Of a stretch of 64,000 nt of DNA, positions 17,763 through 26,068 are shown piece by piece. Source of the stretch: Methanocella conradii HZ254 (GTDB lineage Archaea; Halobacteriota; Methanocellia; Methanocellales; Methanocellaceae); NCBI RefSeq assembly GCF_000251105.1, contig NC_017034.1, forward strand, positions 186,001 through 250,000. Reading direction: 5' to 3'. The notes under the pieces are model-generated. The model was given only the letters and a program-made list of their open reading frames with translations. It was not told the DNA's origin and did not search any database. Both the position numbers and the translations under genes were made by a program. The first letter of the stretch is position 1. Every line of letters begins with the position of its first letter.

Positions 17763-20327
17763 ATGGAAAAGGCGGAGGGCGCCCTGGACGTCGGGCACAT
17801 TAAAGGCCTCACTAAAGAAGAGGCAGCATTAAGGCTAGCCGCTGAAGGGTACAACGAGCTACCTGCCGGCAAGAAGCGTACCATTTTGGGTATAGCGATG
17901 GAGGCCTTAAAGGAGCCTATGTTTTTACTCCTCATGGCCAGCGGGGCAATTTACCTGACGATAGGCGACGTCGAAGATGCCCTAATGCTGCTGGGGTTCG
18001 TCTTTGTAGTAATCGGGATAACGGTTTATCAAGAGGAGAAGGTGGAGCGGGCGCTCGATGCGCTTAAAAGCCTGTCAAGCCCGCGCGCCCTGGTAATCCG
18101 TGATGGGGAGGCGAGGCGAATACCCGGCAGGGAGGTGGTGCGGGGGGACGTCGTCGTGCTGGCGGAGGGGGACAGGGTGCCTGCCGACGCCGTCGTCCTT
18201 TCATGTAGAAACTTACTCGTAGACGAGTCATTGCTCACGGGAGAGTCTGTGCCCGTGAGAAAGCTCCCTGGAGAAAAGGTCGCAGCGATTGGAAGGCCTG
18301 GCGGCGACGACCTTCCTTTTGTGTATTCTGGCACCCTCGTGGTGCAGGGGCATGGCATCGCGGAGGTAAAAGAGACCGGGGTGCGCACAGAGATTGGAAA
18401 GATTGGCAAAGCGCTTCAAGCGCCAGGGCCGGAGAAGACCCCGCTTCAAAGGGAGGCGGAGGGCCTGGTAAAGGCGTTTGCGGTGGCAGGGATGGCGGCG
18501 TGTATCGTCGTCATCGTGGCCTATTCGCTCACCCGTGGAAACTGGCACAGCGGGGTGCTGGCCGGCCTTACGCTGGCCATGGCGCTCATACCCGAAGAGA
18601 TCCCCGTAGTATTGACCATCTTCCTGGCGCTGGGCGCCTGGAGGATGTCGAAAAGGAGCGTCCTTACGAGGCGGCTCAGGTCTATCCAGGCGCTCGGCTC
18701 TACCACGGTGCTCGCGGTGGACAAGACGGGCACGCTGACCTTGAGCAGGATGACGCTAAGCGAGCTGTACTCGCATGGAAGCTTTTTCAGGATAGGCGAG
18801 GAGAGCCGGTCGCTTCCTGAGCCTTTTCACGAGCTGCTGGAGTATTCAATGCTCGCCAGCCAATCCAGCCCGTTCGACCCTATGGAGAAAGCGATAAATG
18901 ATGTCAGGAGAAAATTGCTCTCGAGCACTGAGCATTTACACGATGACTGGAGCATCGTCCAGGAATACGCCCTATCGAGAAAGCTCCTCGCCCTCTCGCA
19001 TGTCTGGCAGTCTCCCGATGACGGCGAATACGTGATAGCCGCGAAAGGAGCCCCGGAGGCGATATTCGACCTTTGCCACATGGATGAGGAAGAGAAATCC
19101 AGGCTTGGCGCCATAGTGGAGAGGATGGCAGGCGAAGGCCTGCGGGTCATAGGGGTTGCCCGGGCAAAGTATAAGAAAGGCGGGCTTCCTCCCGACCAGC
19201 ATGACTTTAAGTATGATTTTATTGGGCTTCTTGGATTCTTTGACCCGCTGCGCCCCACGGTGCCGGAGGCGGTTAAGGAGTGCTATGAGGCGGGGCTGCG
19301 GGTCGTGATGATTACTGGCGACTACCCGGCCACGGCGCAAAGCATAGCGAGACAGGCGGGCATAGCCTGTAATGAGATCATAACGGGCCACGGCCTTGAG
19401 ATGCTAAGCGACGATGAGCTGAAAGAGCGCGTCAAGAGCGTAAACGTTTTCGCAAGGGTGGTCCCGGACCAAAAGCTGCGCATCATTAAGGCTTTGAAGG
19501 AGAACGGGGAGGTCGTCCTGATGACAGGGGACGGTGTAAACGATGCGCCAGCGCTGAAAAACGCGGACATCGGCATCGCCATGGGGGTGAGGGGCACCGA
19601 GGTTGCGCGCGAGGCCTCCTCATTCGTGCTGCTTGACGACGATTTCTCCTCCATCGTGCATGCCGTGAGAACGGGAAGGAGGATACTGGATAATATAAAG
19701 AAGGCCGTGGCATACATTTTTGCCATACACGTTCCTATCGCGGGCATGTCCCTGCTTCCCGTGCTCCTTGGATGGCCTATCATGCTCTTCCCGGCGCACA
19801 TCGCCTTTTTGGAGCTGATAATTGACCCGGTCTGCTCGGTGGTGTTCGAGGCGGAGCCCGAGGAGAAGGACGTCATGAAAAGGCCGCCGCGGAAGCTGGA
19901 CGAGCCCATATTCGATAAAAGGATGGTGGCCCTGAGCGTCTTGCAGGGCTTGGTCGTCCTGGGTATCGTCGCCACAGTTTATAGGCTTGCGCCCCTGCTT
20001 GGGGAGAGCGACTCTCAGGCCCGTGCTCTCGCCTTTACAACGCTTGTCCTTGCGAACCTGGGCCTAGTCTTTACTAACCGCTCGTGGAGCAGGACTATAG
20101 TTGAGATGGTTGGCGTTCGTAATGAGGCGCTGCTTTGGGTTACCCTGGGTGCCCTGTTTTTCCTGGGCTTTGCCCTTTACGTGCCCTTTTTGGCCTCTAT
20201 CTTTAAGTTTGGCCCCCTGCATTTTGTCGATTTGTTTGTGTGTGTTGTCGCCAGCATTGCCAGTATACTTTGGTTCGAGGCCCTGAAATTGATCGTCAGG
20301 ATTGGCGGCCATCGAGCTTCAATATAG
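17763..20327 (+). CDS. P-type cation-transporting ATPase (P2-like)
   Basis: An 854-residue P-type ATPase. The cation ATPase N-terminal domain (LTKEEAALRLAAEGYNELP) is followed by two helices, the actuator loop with LTGESVPV, and the membrane motif PEEIP near residue 279. The phosphorylated Asp320 is in DKTGTLT. The nucleotide domain has KGAPE, then MITGDYPATA and the hinge TGDGVNDAPAL, and four to six C-terminal helices follow. The PEEIP motif points to a P2-type pump related to Ca2+ ATPases. The helix-6 region (ELIIDPVCSVVFEAEPEE) lacks the full Ca2+ signature, so the ion is undecided. A second P-type ATPase gene lies at 26847, and both are followed by a LeuA-family gene. Confidence 0.9.
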   Translation: MEKAEGALDVGHIKGLTKEEAALRLAAEGYNELPAGKKRTILGIAMEALKEPMFLLLMASGAIYLTIGDVEDALMLLGFVFVVIGITVYQEEKVERALDALKSLSSPRALVIRDGEARRIPGREVVRGDVVVLAEGDRVPADAVVLSCRNLLVDESLLTGESVPVRKLPGEKVAAIGRPGGDDLPFVYSGTLVVQGHGIAEVKETGVRTEIGKIGKALQAPGPEKTPLQREAEGLVKAFAVAGMAACIVVIVAYSLTRGNWHSGVLAGLTLAMALIPEEIPVVLTIFLALGAWRMSKRSVLTRRLRSIQALGSTTVLAVDKTGTLTLSRMTLSELYSHGSFFRIGEESRSLPEPFHELLEYSMLASQSSPFDPMEKAINDVRRKLLSSTEHLHDDWSIVQEYALSRKLLALSHVWQSPDDGEYVIAAKGAPEAIFDLCHMDEEEKSRLGAIVERMAGEGLRVIGVARAKYKKGGLPPDQHDFKYDFIGLLGFFDPLRPTVPEAVKECYEAGLRVVMITGDYPATAQSIARQAGIACNEIITGHGLEMLSDDELKERVKSVNVFARVVPDQKLRIIKALKENGEVVLMTGDGVNDAPALKNADIGIAMGVRGTEVAREASSFVLLDDDFSSIVHAVRTGRRILDNIKKAVAYIFAIHVPIAGMSLLPVLLGWPIMLFPAHIAFLELIIDPVCSVVFEAEPEEKDVMKRPPRKLDEPIFDKRMVALSVLQGLVVLGIVATVYRLAPLLGESDSQARALAFTTLVLANLGLVFTNRSWSRTIVEMVGVRNEALLWVTLGALFFLGFALYVPFLASIFKFGPLHFVDLFVCVVASIASILWFEALKLIVRIGGHRASI

Positions 20328-20400
20328 AGACAAAAGCCATTCACCATATTATAACATGATACATCTTACATCTCAGCAACAAAGCATTAAAACCCAAAGG

Positions 20401-20413
20401 TTCAAATATATTT
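20401..20413 (+). promoter_or_regulatory. TATA box of the cimA-ilvBN operon
   Basis: TTCAAATATATTTA is a strong archaeal TATA element. It lies 27-39 bases before the ATG at 20440 and puts the expected transcription start close to 20433-20438. The transcript would therefore be almost leaderless at that ATG. Confidence 0.6.
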
Positions 20414-20439
20414 AGCGCGATTACAATTCAGGAATCGCT

Positions 20440-20487
20440 ATGGATACGAGAAGGGATCTTTTTATTCACGGATGTCAGGTTCCTTGA
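20440..20487 (+). other. Short open frame overlapping the cimA N-terminus (+1 relative)
   Basis: An ATG at 20440 opens a 15-codon frame that ends at TGA 20485-20487. It is one frame away from cimA. Around the T5 run at 20459-20463, skipping one base would join M-D-T-R-R-D-L-L to F-T-D-V-R-F-L-D-T-T, the expected CimA beginning. It may be the true cimA start with a sequence error, a recoded start, or a real leader peptide. Confidence 0.5.
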
Positions 20488-20494
20488 CACCACT

Positions 20495-21964
20495 TTGAGG
20501 GATGGCGAGCAGACGCCGGGCGTAAGCCTGGAGCCGGAAAAAAAGGTCTGGATTGCCAGGAATTTAGATGCGTTGGGCGTGGACGTCATCGAGGCCGGCT
20601 CGGCCGTCACGTCCGAGGGCGAGCGCGACGGGATAAGGGCCGTCGTGAAGGAAAACTTGAAAGCCGAGATATGCAGTTTTGCAAGAATTGTTAAGGGCGA
20701 CATTGACTACGCCATCGACTGCGGCGTGGACTCCGTTCATTTGGTGGTGCCCGTTTCTGATTTGCATATCGAGCAAAAGCTAAAGAAGGACCGCGAGACG
20801 GTCAAGAGCAATGCCATCGAGATGGTGGAGTACGCCAAGAAGCATGGGCTTATAGTGGAGCTCTCAGGGGAGGACGCGTCCCGTGCTGACCTCGATTATG
20901 TGATAGATGTGTTCAAGGCGGGCGTGGAGGCGGGAGCCGACAGGCTATGCTTCTGCGACACCGTGGGAGTGCTACGGCCGGAGGGCACTTATGACATATT
21001 CAGGCGGCTGGTCACGGAGCTAAGGGTGCCGGTGAGCATACACTGCCACGACGACTTCGGGCTGGCCACGGCCAACACGCTAGCGGCCCTGAAGGCGGGG
21101 GCCAGCCAGGCGCACGTCACCATGAACGGCGTGGGCGAGCGTGCCGGCAACACGCCCCTCGAAGAGGTGGCCATAGCCCTGAAGTACCTCTACAATGTTA
21201 ACACTCGCATCGTGCTGGAGAACCTGTACCCTACATCCAAGCTGGTCAGCAGGCTCATGGGGGTGCCCGTGGCGCCCAACAAGTCGCTCGTGGGGGACAA
21301 CGCCTTCGTGCACGAGTCCGGCATACACGTCCATGGGCTGATGGCGAATACAGCCACATACGAGCCTATAACCCCGGAGACCATCGGCAGGAAGCGGCAG
21401 ATAGTGCTGGGCAAGCATGCAGGGCGCTCAACCGTCGAGATGGCACTACAGGGCTTAGGGCTTACCGCGACCGGGCAACAGCTTGACGAGATCACGAAGC
21501 GCGTGAAGTGCCTTGGAGATAAGGGCAAGCACGTCACCGACGCGGACCTCATGTCCATTGCGGACAGCGTGCTGGGCAGGAATACTGAGGCGCGCATAAA
21601 GCTGATTGACTGTACGATTTTATCGGGCAACCACGCGACCCCGACCTCCTCGGTGAAGATAACGATAGATGGGCAGGAGGTAGTCGAGTCGGGCGTGGGG
21701 GTTGGGCCGGTGGATGCTGCGCTGAACGCCCTGAGAAAGTCGGTATCGGGGGTCGCGGACATAAAGCTTGACGAGTACCGGGTCGAGGCCATCACCGGCG
21801 GCACCGACGCCCTTGTGGACGTGTGGGTCAAGATGTCTCGTGATGGCAGGGTGATAAGCGCCCGTGGGTCGGGCCCGGACATCATCATGGCCTCGGTGCA
21901 GGCGTTCGTGGAGGGCATGAACCGGCTCATCCAGGAAAAGAATGGGATCGTAAAAAAGCCTTAG
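20495..21964 (+). CDS. cimA: (R)-citramalate synthase (CimA)
   Basis: A LeuA-family enzyme of about 490-505 residues that condenses pyruvate and acetyl-CoA to citramalate, the first step of the threonine-independent isoleucine pathway. It has LRDGEQTPG, the metal-binding HCHDDFG and the TIM-barrel glycine motifs, plus a C-terminal regulatory domain (ISARGSGPDI). VIEAGSAVTS, EICSF and DSVHLVVP match methanogen CimA rather than LeuA. The coordinates begin at TTG 20495, but the conserved V-R-F-L-D-T-T lies upstream in the same frame. Back to the stop at 20357 there is no ATG, GTG or TTG, so the true start is unresolved (see the short frame at 20440). It leads the operon with ilvB and ilvN. Confidence 0.88.
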   Translation: MRDGEQTPGVSLEPEKKVWIARNLDALGVDVIEAGSAVTSEGERDGIRAVVKENLKAEICSFARIVKGDIDYAIDCGVDSVHLVVPVSDLHIEQKLKKDRETVKSNAIEMVEYAKKHGLIVELSGEDASRADLDYVIDVFKAGVEAGADRLCFCDTVGVLRPEGTYDIFRRLVTELRVPVSIHCHDDFGLATANTLAALKAGASQAHVTMNGVGERAGNTPLEEVAIALKYLYNVNTRIVLENLYPTSKLVSRLMGVPVAPNKSLVGDNAFVHESGIHVHGLMANTATYEPITPETIGRKRQIVLGKHAGRSTVEMALQGLGLTATGQQLDEITKRVKCLGDKGKHVTDADLMSIADSVLGRNTEARIKLIDCTILSGNHATPTSSVKITIDGQEVVESGVGVGPVDAALNALRKSVSGVADIKLDEYRVEAITGGTDALVDVWVKMSRDGRVISARGSGPDIIMASVQAFVEGMNRLIQEKNGIVKKP

Positions 21965-22040
21965 GCAGGCCCCGGTGTCTAATATGAAAAATAATGATAA
22001 ACTATTAATATCTACAATTTCTTACAGACTAGGCAACCCA

Positions 22041-22058
22041 AAGGAGGTCATGAAGTGA
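22041..22058 (+). promoter_or_regulatory. Strong SD and two-codon mini-ORF at the ilvB start
   Basis: AAGGAGGT (22041-22048) is a near-perfect SD, six bases from GTG 22055. An ATG at 22050 directly after the SD opens only ATG-AAG-TGA, and its TGA overlaps the GTG start. The GTG is therefore the ilvB start and the mini-ORF lies within its initiation site. Confidence 0.6.
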
Positions 22059-23755
22059 GCGCGAACGCACCCCAGAGGATGCCCGGCGCCAGGGCGCTTA
22101 TAAGGTGCCTTGAGGCCGAGGGCGTGGATACCATCTTCGGGTATCCAGGTGGCGTTGTCCTGCCAATATATGACGAGCTCTACGACTCGAGCATCCGCCA
22201 TATACTGGTCAGGCATGAGCAAGCGGCTGCACACGCGGCGGACGGCTATGCGAGGGCCACGGGGCGCGTAGGCGTATGCCTGGCAACCAGCGGCCCCGGG
22301 GCGACGAACCTTGTAACGGGCATCGCCACCGCTTACATGGACTCGGTGCCCATCGTCGCCATGACGGGGCAGGTCGTGACCAGCCTTATAGGTAACGACG
22401 CCTTCCAGGAAGCGGACATCACGGGCATTACCATACCCATCACCAAGCACAACTACCTCATCAAGGACGCAAAGGAGCTCCCCAGGATCGTCAAGGAGGC
22501 GTTCTACATCGCCTCCACGGGCAGGCCCGGCCCGGTGCTGATCGACATACCCAAGGACGTGTCGGCAGGGCTGATAGACTATACCCCTGTAGAGAAGGTG
22601 CAGCTTCCAAGCTACAAGCCGACATACTCCGGGCACCCATTGCAGATAAAGAAGGCCTGCGAGCTCATCGAGAAGGCCGAGAGGCCCGTGATGCTCGTCG
22701 GGGGCGGGGCGATAATATCGGGCGCCCACGAAGAGGTGAGGCAGCTTGCCGAGACGCTCATGGCGCCGGTGACCACGACGCTCATGGGCAAGGGGGCTTT
22801 CCCCGAAGACCACCCTCTTTCGCTGGGCATGCTGGGCATGCATGGCACCAGGTACGCTAATTACGCGGTCATCGACTGCGACCTCTTGATAGCCATAGGG
22901 GCACGTTTCGATGACCGGGTGACGGGCAAGATCGAGAGCTTCGCCCCGAGGGCGAAGATAATCCACATAGACATAGACCCGGCCGAGCTTGGTAAGAACG
23001 TCCGGGTGGACGTGCCCATAGTGGGGGATGCCAGGATAATCCTCAAGAAGCTCATATCCACATTAAAAATTAAGCTGCCTAAGACGGCGGAGTGGAACCG
23101 CAAGGTTGAGGCCTGGAAGAAGGAGTACCCGCTCGACTATGATAAGGATTGCAATGAGCTGAAGCCCCAGTGCATCGTGGAGCGGCTGAACGAGATCGTG
23201 AAGGATGGGATATTCGTCACCGAGGTGGGCCAGAACCAGATGTGGGCCGCCCATTATATTAAGTGCAAAAAGCCGAGGACCTTCATTTCCTCGGGCGGCC
23301 TGGGCACGATGGGGTATGGCTTTCCAGCCGCCATCGGGGCCAAGATTGGCCGCCCGGACAGCGAGGTCTGGGACATAGCGGGCGACGGGAGCATCCAGAT
23401 GAACATCCAGGAGCTTGCTACGGCTGTGAGCAACGACGTACCCGTCAGGGTGGCCATCCTTAACAACGAGTACCTTGGCATGGTCAGGCAGTGGCAGGAG
23501 CTGTTTTATAATAGGCGTTACTCCTATACCAGCATGAAGGGCCAGCCCGACTTCGTCAAGGTGGCCGAGGCTTATGGGGCTGTGGGCATAAGGGTCGACC
23601 GCAAGGAGGACGTGAAGGACGCCATAATCGCCGCGATGAAGAGCGATAAGCCGGTCTTCATCGACTTCAGGGTTAGCAAGGAGGAGAACGTCTTCCCGAT
23701 GGTGCCTGCCGGCGCCTCCATCAACGAGTTCGTCGAGCAGAGGGGGTATAAGTGA
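22055..23755 (+). CDS. ilvB: Acetolactate synthase large subunit (IlvB)
   Basis: A 566-residue thiamine-diphosphate enzyme, the catalytic subunit of acetohydroxyacid synthase. It joins two pyruvates, or pyruvate with 2-oxobutyrate, for valine, leucine and isoleucine synthesis. The N-terminal part has FGYPGGVVLPIYDEL and the activating Glu in RHEQAAAHAADGYARA. The C-terminal part has the ThDP motif GDGSIQMN...NNEYLGMVRQW near residues 443-475. It starts at GTG 22055, preceded by a strong SD. It follows cimA by 90 bases, and its stop overlaps the ilvN start, so cimA-ilvB-ilvN forms one pathway operon. Confidence 0.96.
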   Translation: MSANAPQRMPGARALIRCLEAEGVDTIFGYPGGVVLPIYDELYDSSIRHILVRHEQAAAHAADGYARATGRVGVCLATSGPGATNLVTGIATAYMDSVPIVAMTGQVVTSLIGNDAFQEADITGITIPITKHNYLIKDAKELPRIVKEAFYIASTGRPGPVLIDIPKDVSAGLIDYTPVEKVQLPSYKPTYSGHPLQIKKACELIEKAERPVMLVGGGAIISGAHEEVRQLAETLMAPVTTTLMGKGAFPEDHPLSLGMLGMHGTRYANYAVIDCDLLIAIGARFDDRVTGKIESFAPRAKIIHIDIDPAELGKNVRVDVPIVGDARIILKKLISTLKIKLPKTAEWNRKVEAWKKEYPLDYDKDCNELKPQCIVERLNEIVKDGIFVTEVGQNQMWAAHYIKCKKPRTFISSGGLGTMGYGFPAAIGAKIGRPDSEVWDIAGDGSIQMNIQELATAVSNDVPVRVAILNNEYLGMVRQWQELFYNRRYSYTSMKGQPDFVKVAEAYGAVGIRVDRKEDVKDAIIAAMKSDKPVFIDFRVSKEENVFPMVPAGASINEFVEQRGYK

Positions 23756-24270
23756 TGGCCAACGGCAACGGGAAATCCCATACCCTTTCGGTGCTTGTCG
23801 CGAACAAGCCTGGCGTGCTCACGCACGTCTCCGGCCTGTTTAGCAGGCGCGGCTACAACATCGACAGCCTGACTGTGGGCGTGACCGAGAACCCCGAGAT
23901 ATCGAGGATGACCATCGTGGTTCATGGGGACGAGCACGTCATCGAGCAGGTCACCAAGCAGCTTAACAAGCTCATCGACATAATCAAGGTTGTGGACCTG
24001 TCCCCCCAGGAGTCAGTGGACCGTGAGCTTGCCCTTATTAAGGTGAGCGCCAGCCCGGAGTCGAGGGGCGAGATCATCCAGATCGTGAACATCTTCAGGG
24101 CTAAGATCGTGGACGTGAGCGCCAAGAGCCTGATAATAGAGGTCACTGGCAGCACGGATAAGATCAACGCCCTGGAGGAGCTTATGAGGCCCTTTGGCAT
24201 CAAGGAGATGGTCAGGACGGGCAAGGTGGCCCTGGTGAGGGGCGCGAAGCCCACGCAGTTCGACAGGTAA
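23755..24270 (+). CDS. ilvN: Acetolactate synthase small (regulatory) subunit (IlvN)
   Basis: A 171-residue regulatory subunit with an N-terminal ACT domain (HTLSVLVANKPGVLTHVSGL, SRRGYNIDSLTVGVTE) and the family's C-terminal domain. It binds valine and controls IlvB activity. The ATG at 23755 shares its A with the TGA stop of ilvB, a coupling typical of large/small subunit pairs. A GTG one codon earlier is possible. Confidence 0.95.
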   Translation: MANGNGKSHTLSVLVANKPGVLTHVSGLFSRRGYNIDSLTVGVTENPEISRMTIVVHGDEHVIEQVTKQLNKLIDIIKVVDLSPQESVDRELALIKVSASPESRGEIIQIVNIFRAKIVDVSAKSLIIEVTGSTDKINALEELMRPFGIKEMVRTGKVALVRGAKPTQFDR

Positions 24271-24335
24271 AAGATACGATGTGGCAGGGCGGTGGGCTTT
24301 ATATTGGCGGCAGCCTATATGCAATTGGTGATAAA

Positions 24336-24500
24336 ATGAAAGTAGAGCTAGTCGTGGATGGAAACAGGATACCGCTCAACAGGTTCGTACAGAAGATACT
24401 GGGCTCCGGGGTGGCCGGCATGGTGGAGACGCTGGACAGCGTTGAGACGCCCTGGAGGATAATCGAGCTAAAGGTTGAAAAGGGCGAAGAAGATGCGTAG
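24336..24500 (+). CDS. Small conserved-type protein of unknown function
   Basis: A 54-residue ORF with a good start: GGTGAT at 24327-24332 is three bases from the ATG at 24336. It encodes a compact acidic protein (MKVELVVDGNRIPLN...FVQKILGSGVAGMVETLDSV) with one predicted alpha helix between strands. I do not recognise a characterised family. It follows ilvN by 65 bases and could be the last gene of the operon or separately expressed. A small palindrome begins at the last base of its stop codon. Confidence 0.55.
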   Translation: MKVELVVDGNRIPLNRFVQKILGSGVAGMVETLDSVETPWRIIELKVEKGEEDA

Positions 24501-24517
24501 TAACTAAAAATAGTTAC
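24500..24517. promoter_or_regulatory. Dyad GTAACT-N6-AGTTAC before the tungstate transporter
   Basis: A perfect 6-bp inverted repeat with a 6-base AAAAAT spacer begins at the end of the previous gene's stop. It lies just upstream of AAGTTTATTTATTAAGC, a possible TATA region. It may be an operator for the transporter genes or a weak hairpin terminator. Confidence 0.4.
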
Positions 24518-24600
24518 GAAAAGTTTATTTATTAAGCACTATTACTTAATATCGCGGCTTGTTCGGGGAAATGAGCCTCTTATCCATGCATCCGCAACCA

Positions 24601-24633
24601 CGCCCGCCACCCCAAGCTTTATAGAGGCGGGCG
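24601..24633. repeat. GC-rich inverted repeat upstream of tupB
   Basis: CGCCCGCC (24601-24608) and GGCGGGCG (24626-24633) form an 8-bp perfect inverted repeat around a 17-base spacer that contains GCTTTATAG. If the spacer holds the TATA box, a protein bound here would block it; if transcribed, the RNA would form a strong hairpin 20 bases before the gene. Confidence 0.4.
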
Positions 24634-24653
24634 GACATTTTATTTGAAGAGGA

Positions 24654-25352
24654 GTGGCGAAGTTGGGCGTTATCATCGATGGTTTCATACAGGCCATGCT
24701 CCTTATAGTAAGCCTCGACCCTGAAATCATCGACATAGCCTCGCTATCCCTTAAGGTGTCCGGGGCGTCCACTTTGCTGGCGTCGGCGATGGGCATACCG
24801 CTCGGCGCATTTATCGCTCTCAACGAGTTTCCTCTTAAGCGGCTTTTGAAGAATATAATCTATACGTTGATGGGCTTGCCGCCCGTGGTCGCGGGCCTCC
24901 TGGTGTTTTTAATGGTGTCGAGGGCCGGGCCGCTGGGCACGTACGGGCTGCTTTTCACGCCCACGGCGATGGTCATAGCCCAGGTCCTGCTCATCCTTCC
25001 GATAATAACGGGTCTCACGATTACCGCAACGAGGGCGGTAGACAGGGCCATCATCGATACGGCCATATCCATGGGAGCGGGCCGGCTGCACACAGCACTA
25101 ATCACCTTGAACGAGGCGAGGCAGGCGCTGATAGTCGCAGTGCTGGCAGGGTTCGGCCGGGCGGTGGCAGAGGTCGGCGCCGTGATGATAGTTGGGGGCG
25201 ATATCCGGTGGAGCACCCGCGTGCTTACCACCTCCATCGTACTAGAGACGAGGATGGGCGACTACACCATGGCCATAGCGCTGGGGACCATTCTATTATC
25301 CCTCTCTTTTGTAATTAACATGGCTTTGAACCTCCTGCAGGGGGAGCGATGA
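24654..25352 (+). CDS. tupB: Tungstate-type ABC transporter permease
   Basis: A 232-residue permease with five to six membrane helices. Its ABC-type inner-membrane signature is at TAISMGAGRLHTALITL and FGRAVAEVGAVMIVGGDIRW, the second being strongly conserved in TupB/WtpB-like tungstate permeases. Methanogens need tungsten or molybdenum for formylmethanofuran dehydrogenase. The start is GTG 24654 or TTG 24663; GAGGAG at 24649-24654 fits TTG 24663 better. Its end overlaps the ATPase gene by four bases. The expected substrate-binding protein (TupA/WtpA) is not encoded nearby. Confidence 0.85.
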   Translation: MAKLGVIIDGFIQAMLLIVSLDPEIIDIASLSLKVSGASTLLASAMGIPLGAFIALNEFPLKRLLKNIIYTLMGLPPVVAGLLVFLMVSRAGPLGTYGLLFTPTAMVIAQVLLILPIITGLTITATRAVDRAIIDTAISMGAGRLHTALITLNEARQALIVAVLAGFGRAVAEVGAVMIVGGDIRWSTRVLTTSIVLETRMGDYTMAIALGTILLSLSFVINMALNLLQGER

Positions 25353-26068
25353 TGATATCAGTCAGGGGCCTTTCGAAGAGCGTGAACGGCAGGGCCATAT
25401 TGAAGAACGTGTGCCTTGAGGTCGGGGAGGGCGAGGCCCTGGCGCTGGTCGGGCCGAACGGCGCAGGCAAGACCACGCTGCTACGAATAATAAACATGCT
25501 CGACACTTGCTATGAGGGCGAGGTATTAATAAACGGGATTAACGTCAGGGAGGGCGGGACGATGCTGAGGCGGTCCATGGCGATGGTTTTCCAGAAGCCC
25601 GTGGTCTTTTCCATGAACGTGTACGATAACGTGGCGTACGGGCTGAGGCTCAGGAAGGTGCCCAGGGCGGAGATGGATGAGCGGGTGAAGGAGGTGCTCG
25701 CCCTTCTCGACATGTCGGGCCGGGAACGGGAGCCGGCAAGGCACCTCTCCGGGGGTGAGGCGCAGCGCGTCGCCTTCGCCCGTGCCTACGTGCTCAAGCC
25801 GAAGCTGCTATTACTAGACGAGCCCACCGCCAACCTGGACAGGAATAACGTGGCCATAATAGAGAAAGCCATAAGGAACATCAACGAGCGCTACGGCACG
25901 ACTGTGGTCATGGTCACCCATAGCCTGCAGCAGGCCAGGAGGCTTGCCCGGCGGATGGCGTTCATGATGGACGGCGAGCTGGTCGAGGCTGGCAGCATTC
26001 AGAAGATGCTCGACGACCCCGCCGATGCCCGCACGAGGGCTTTCGTGAGCGGCGACATGGTATTCTGA
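25349..26068 (+). CDS. tupC: Tungstate-type ABC transporter ATP-binding protein
   Basis: A 239-residue ABC ATPase with Walker A GPNGAGKTT near residue 36, the ABC signature LSGGEAQRVAFARA, Walker B LLLLDEPTANLD and the H-loop MVTHSLQQA. It powers uptake through the preceding permease, whose stop it overlaps by four bases. Short ATPases of this length pair with tungstate (Tup) permeases; molybdate or another oxyanion cannot be excluded. The last 70 bases overlap, on the opposite strand, the end of the metalloprotease gene. Confidence 0.85.
   Translation: MMISVRGLSKSVNGRAILKNVCLEVGEGEALALVGPNGAGKTTLLRIINMLDTCYEGEVLINGINVREGGTMLRRSMAMVFQKPVVFSMNVYDNVAYGLRLRKVPRAEMDERVKEVLALLDMSGREREPARHLSGGEAQRVAFARAYVLKPKLLLLDEPTANLDRNNVAIIEKAIRNINERYGTTVVMVTHSLQQARRLARRMAFMMDGELVEAGSIQKMLDDPADARTRAFVSGDMVF

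Noticed and set aside
18827..19258. Long antisense frames inside the P-type ATPases, Cdc48 genes and ilvB
   Set aside because: High GC coding sequence yields long shadow frames; these have Ser/Arg/Pro-rich composition and no motif.
20395..20413. tRNA T-arm-like GGTTCAAAT before cimA
   Set aside because: No matching acceptor, D or anticodon stem can be folded; it overlaps the TATA box.
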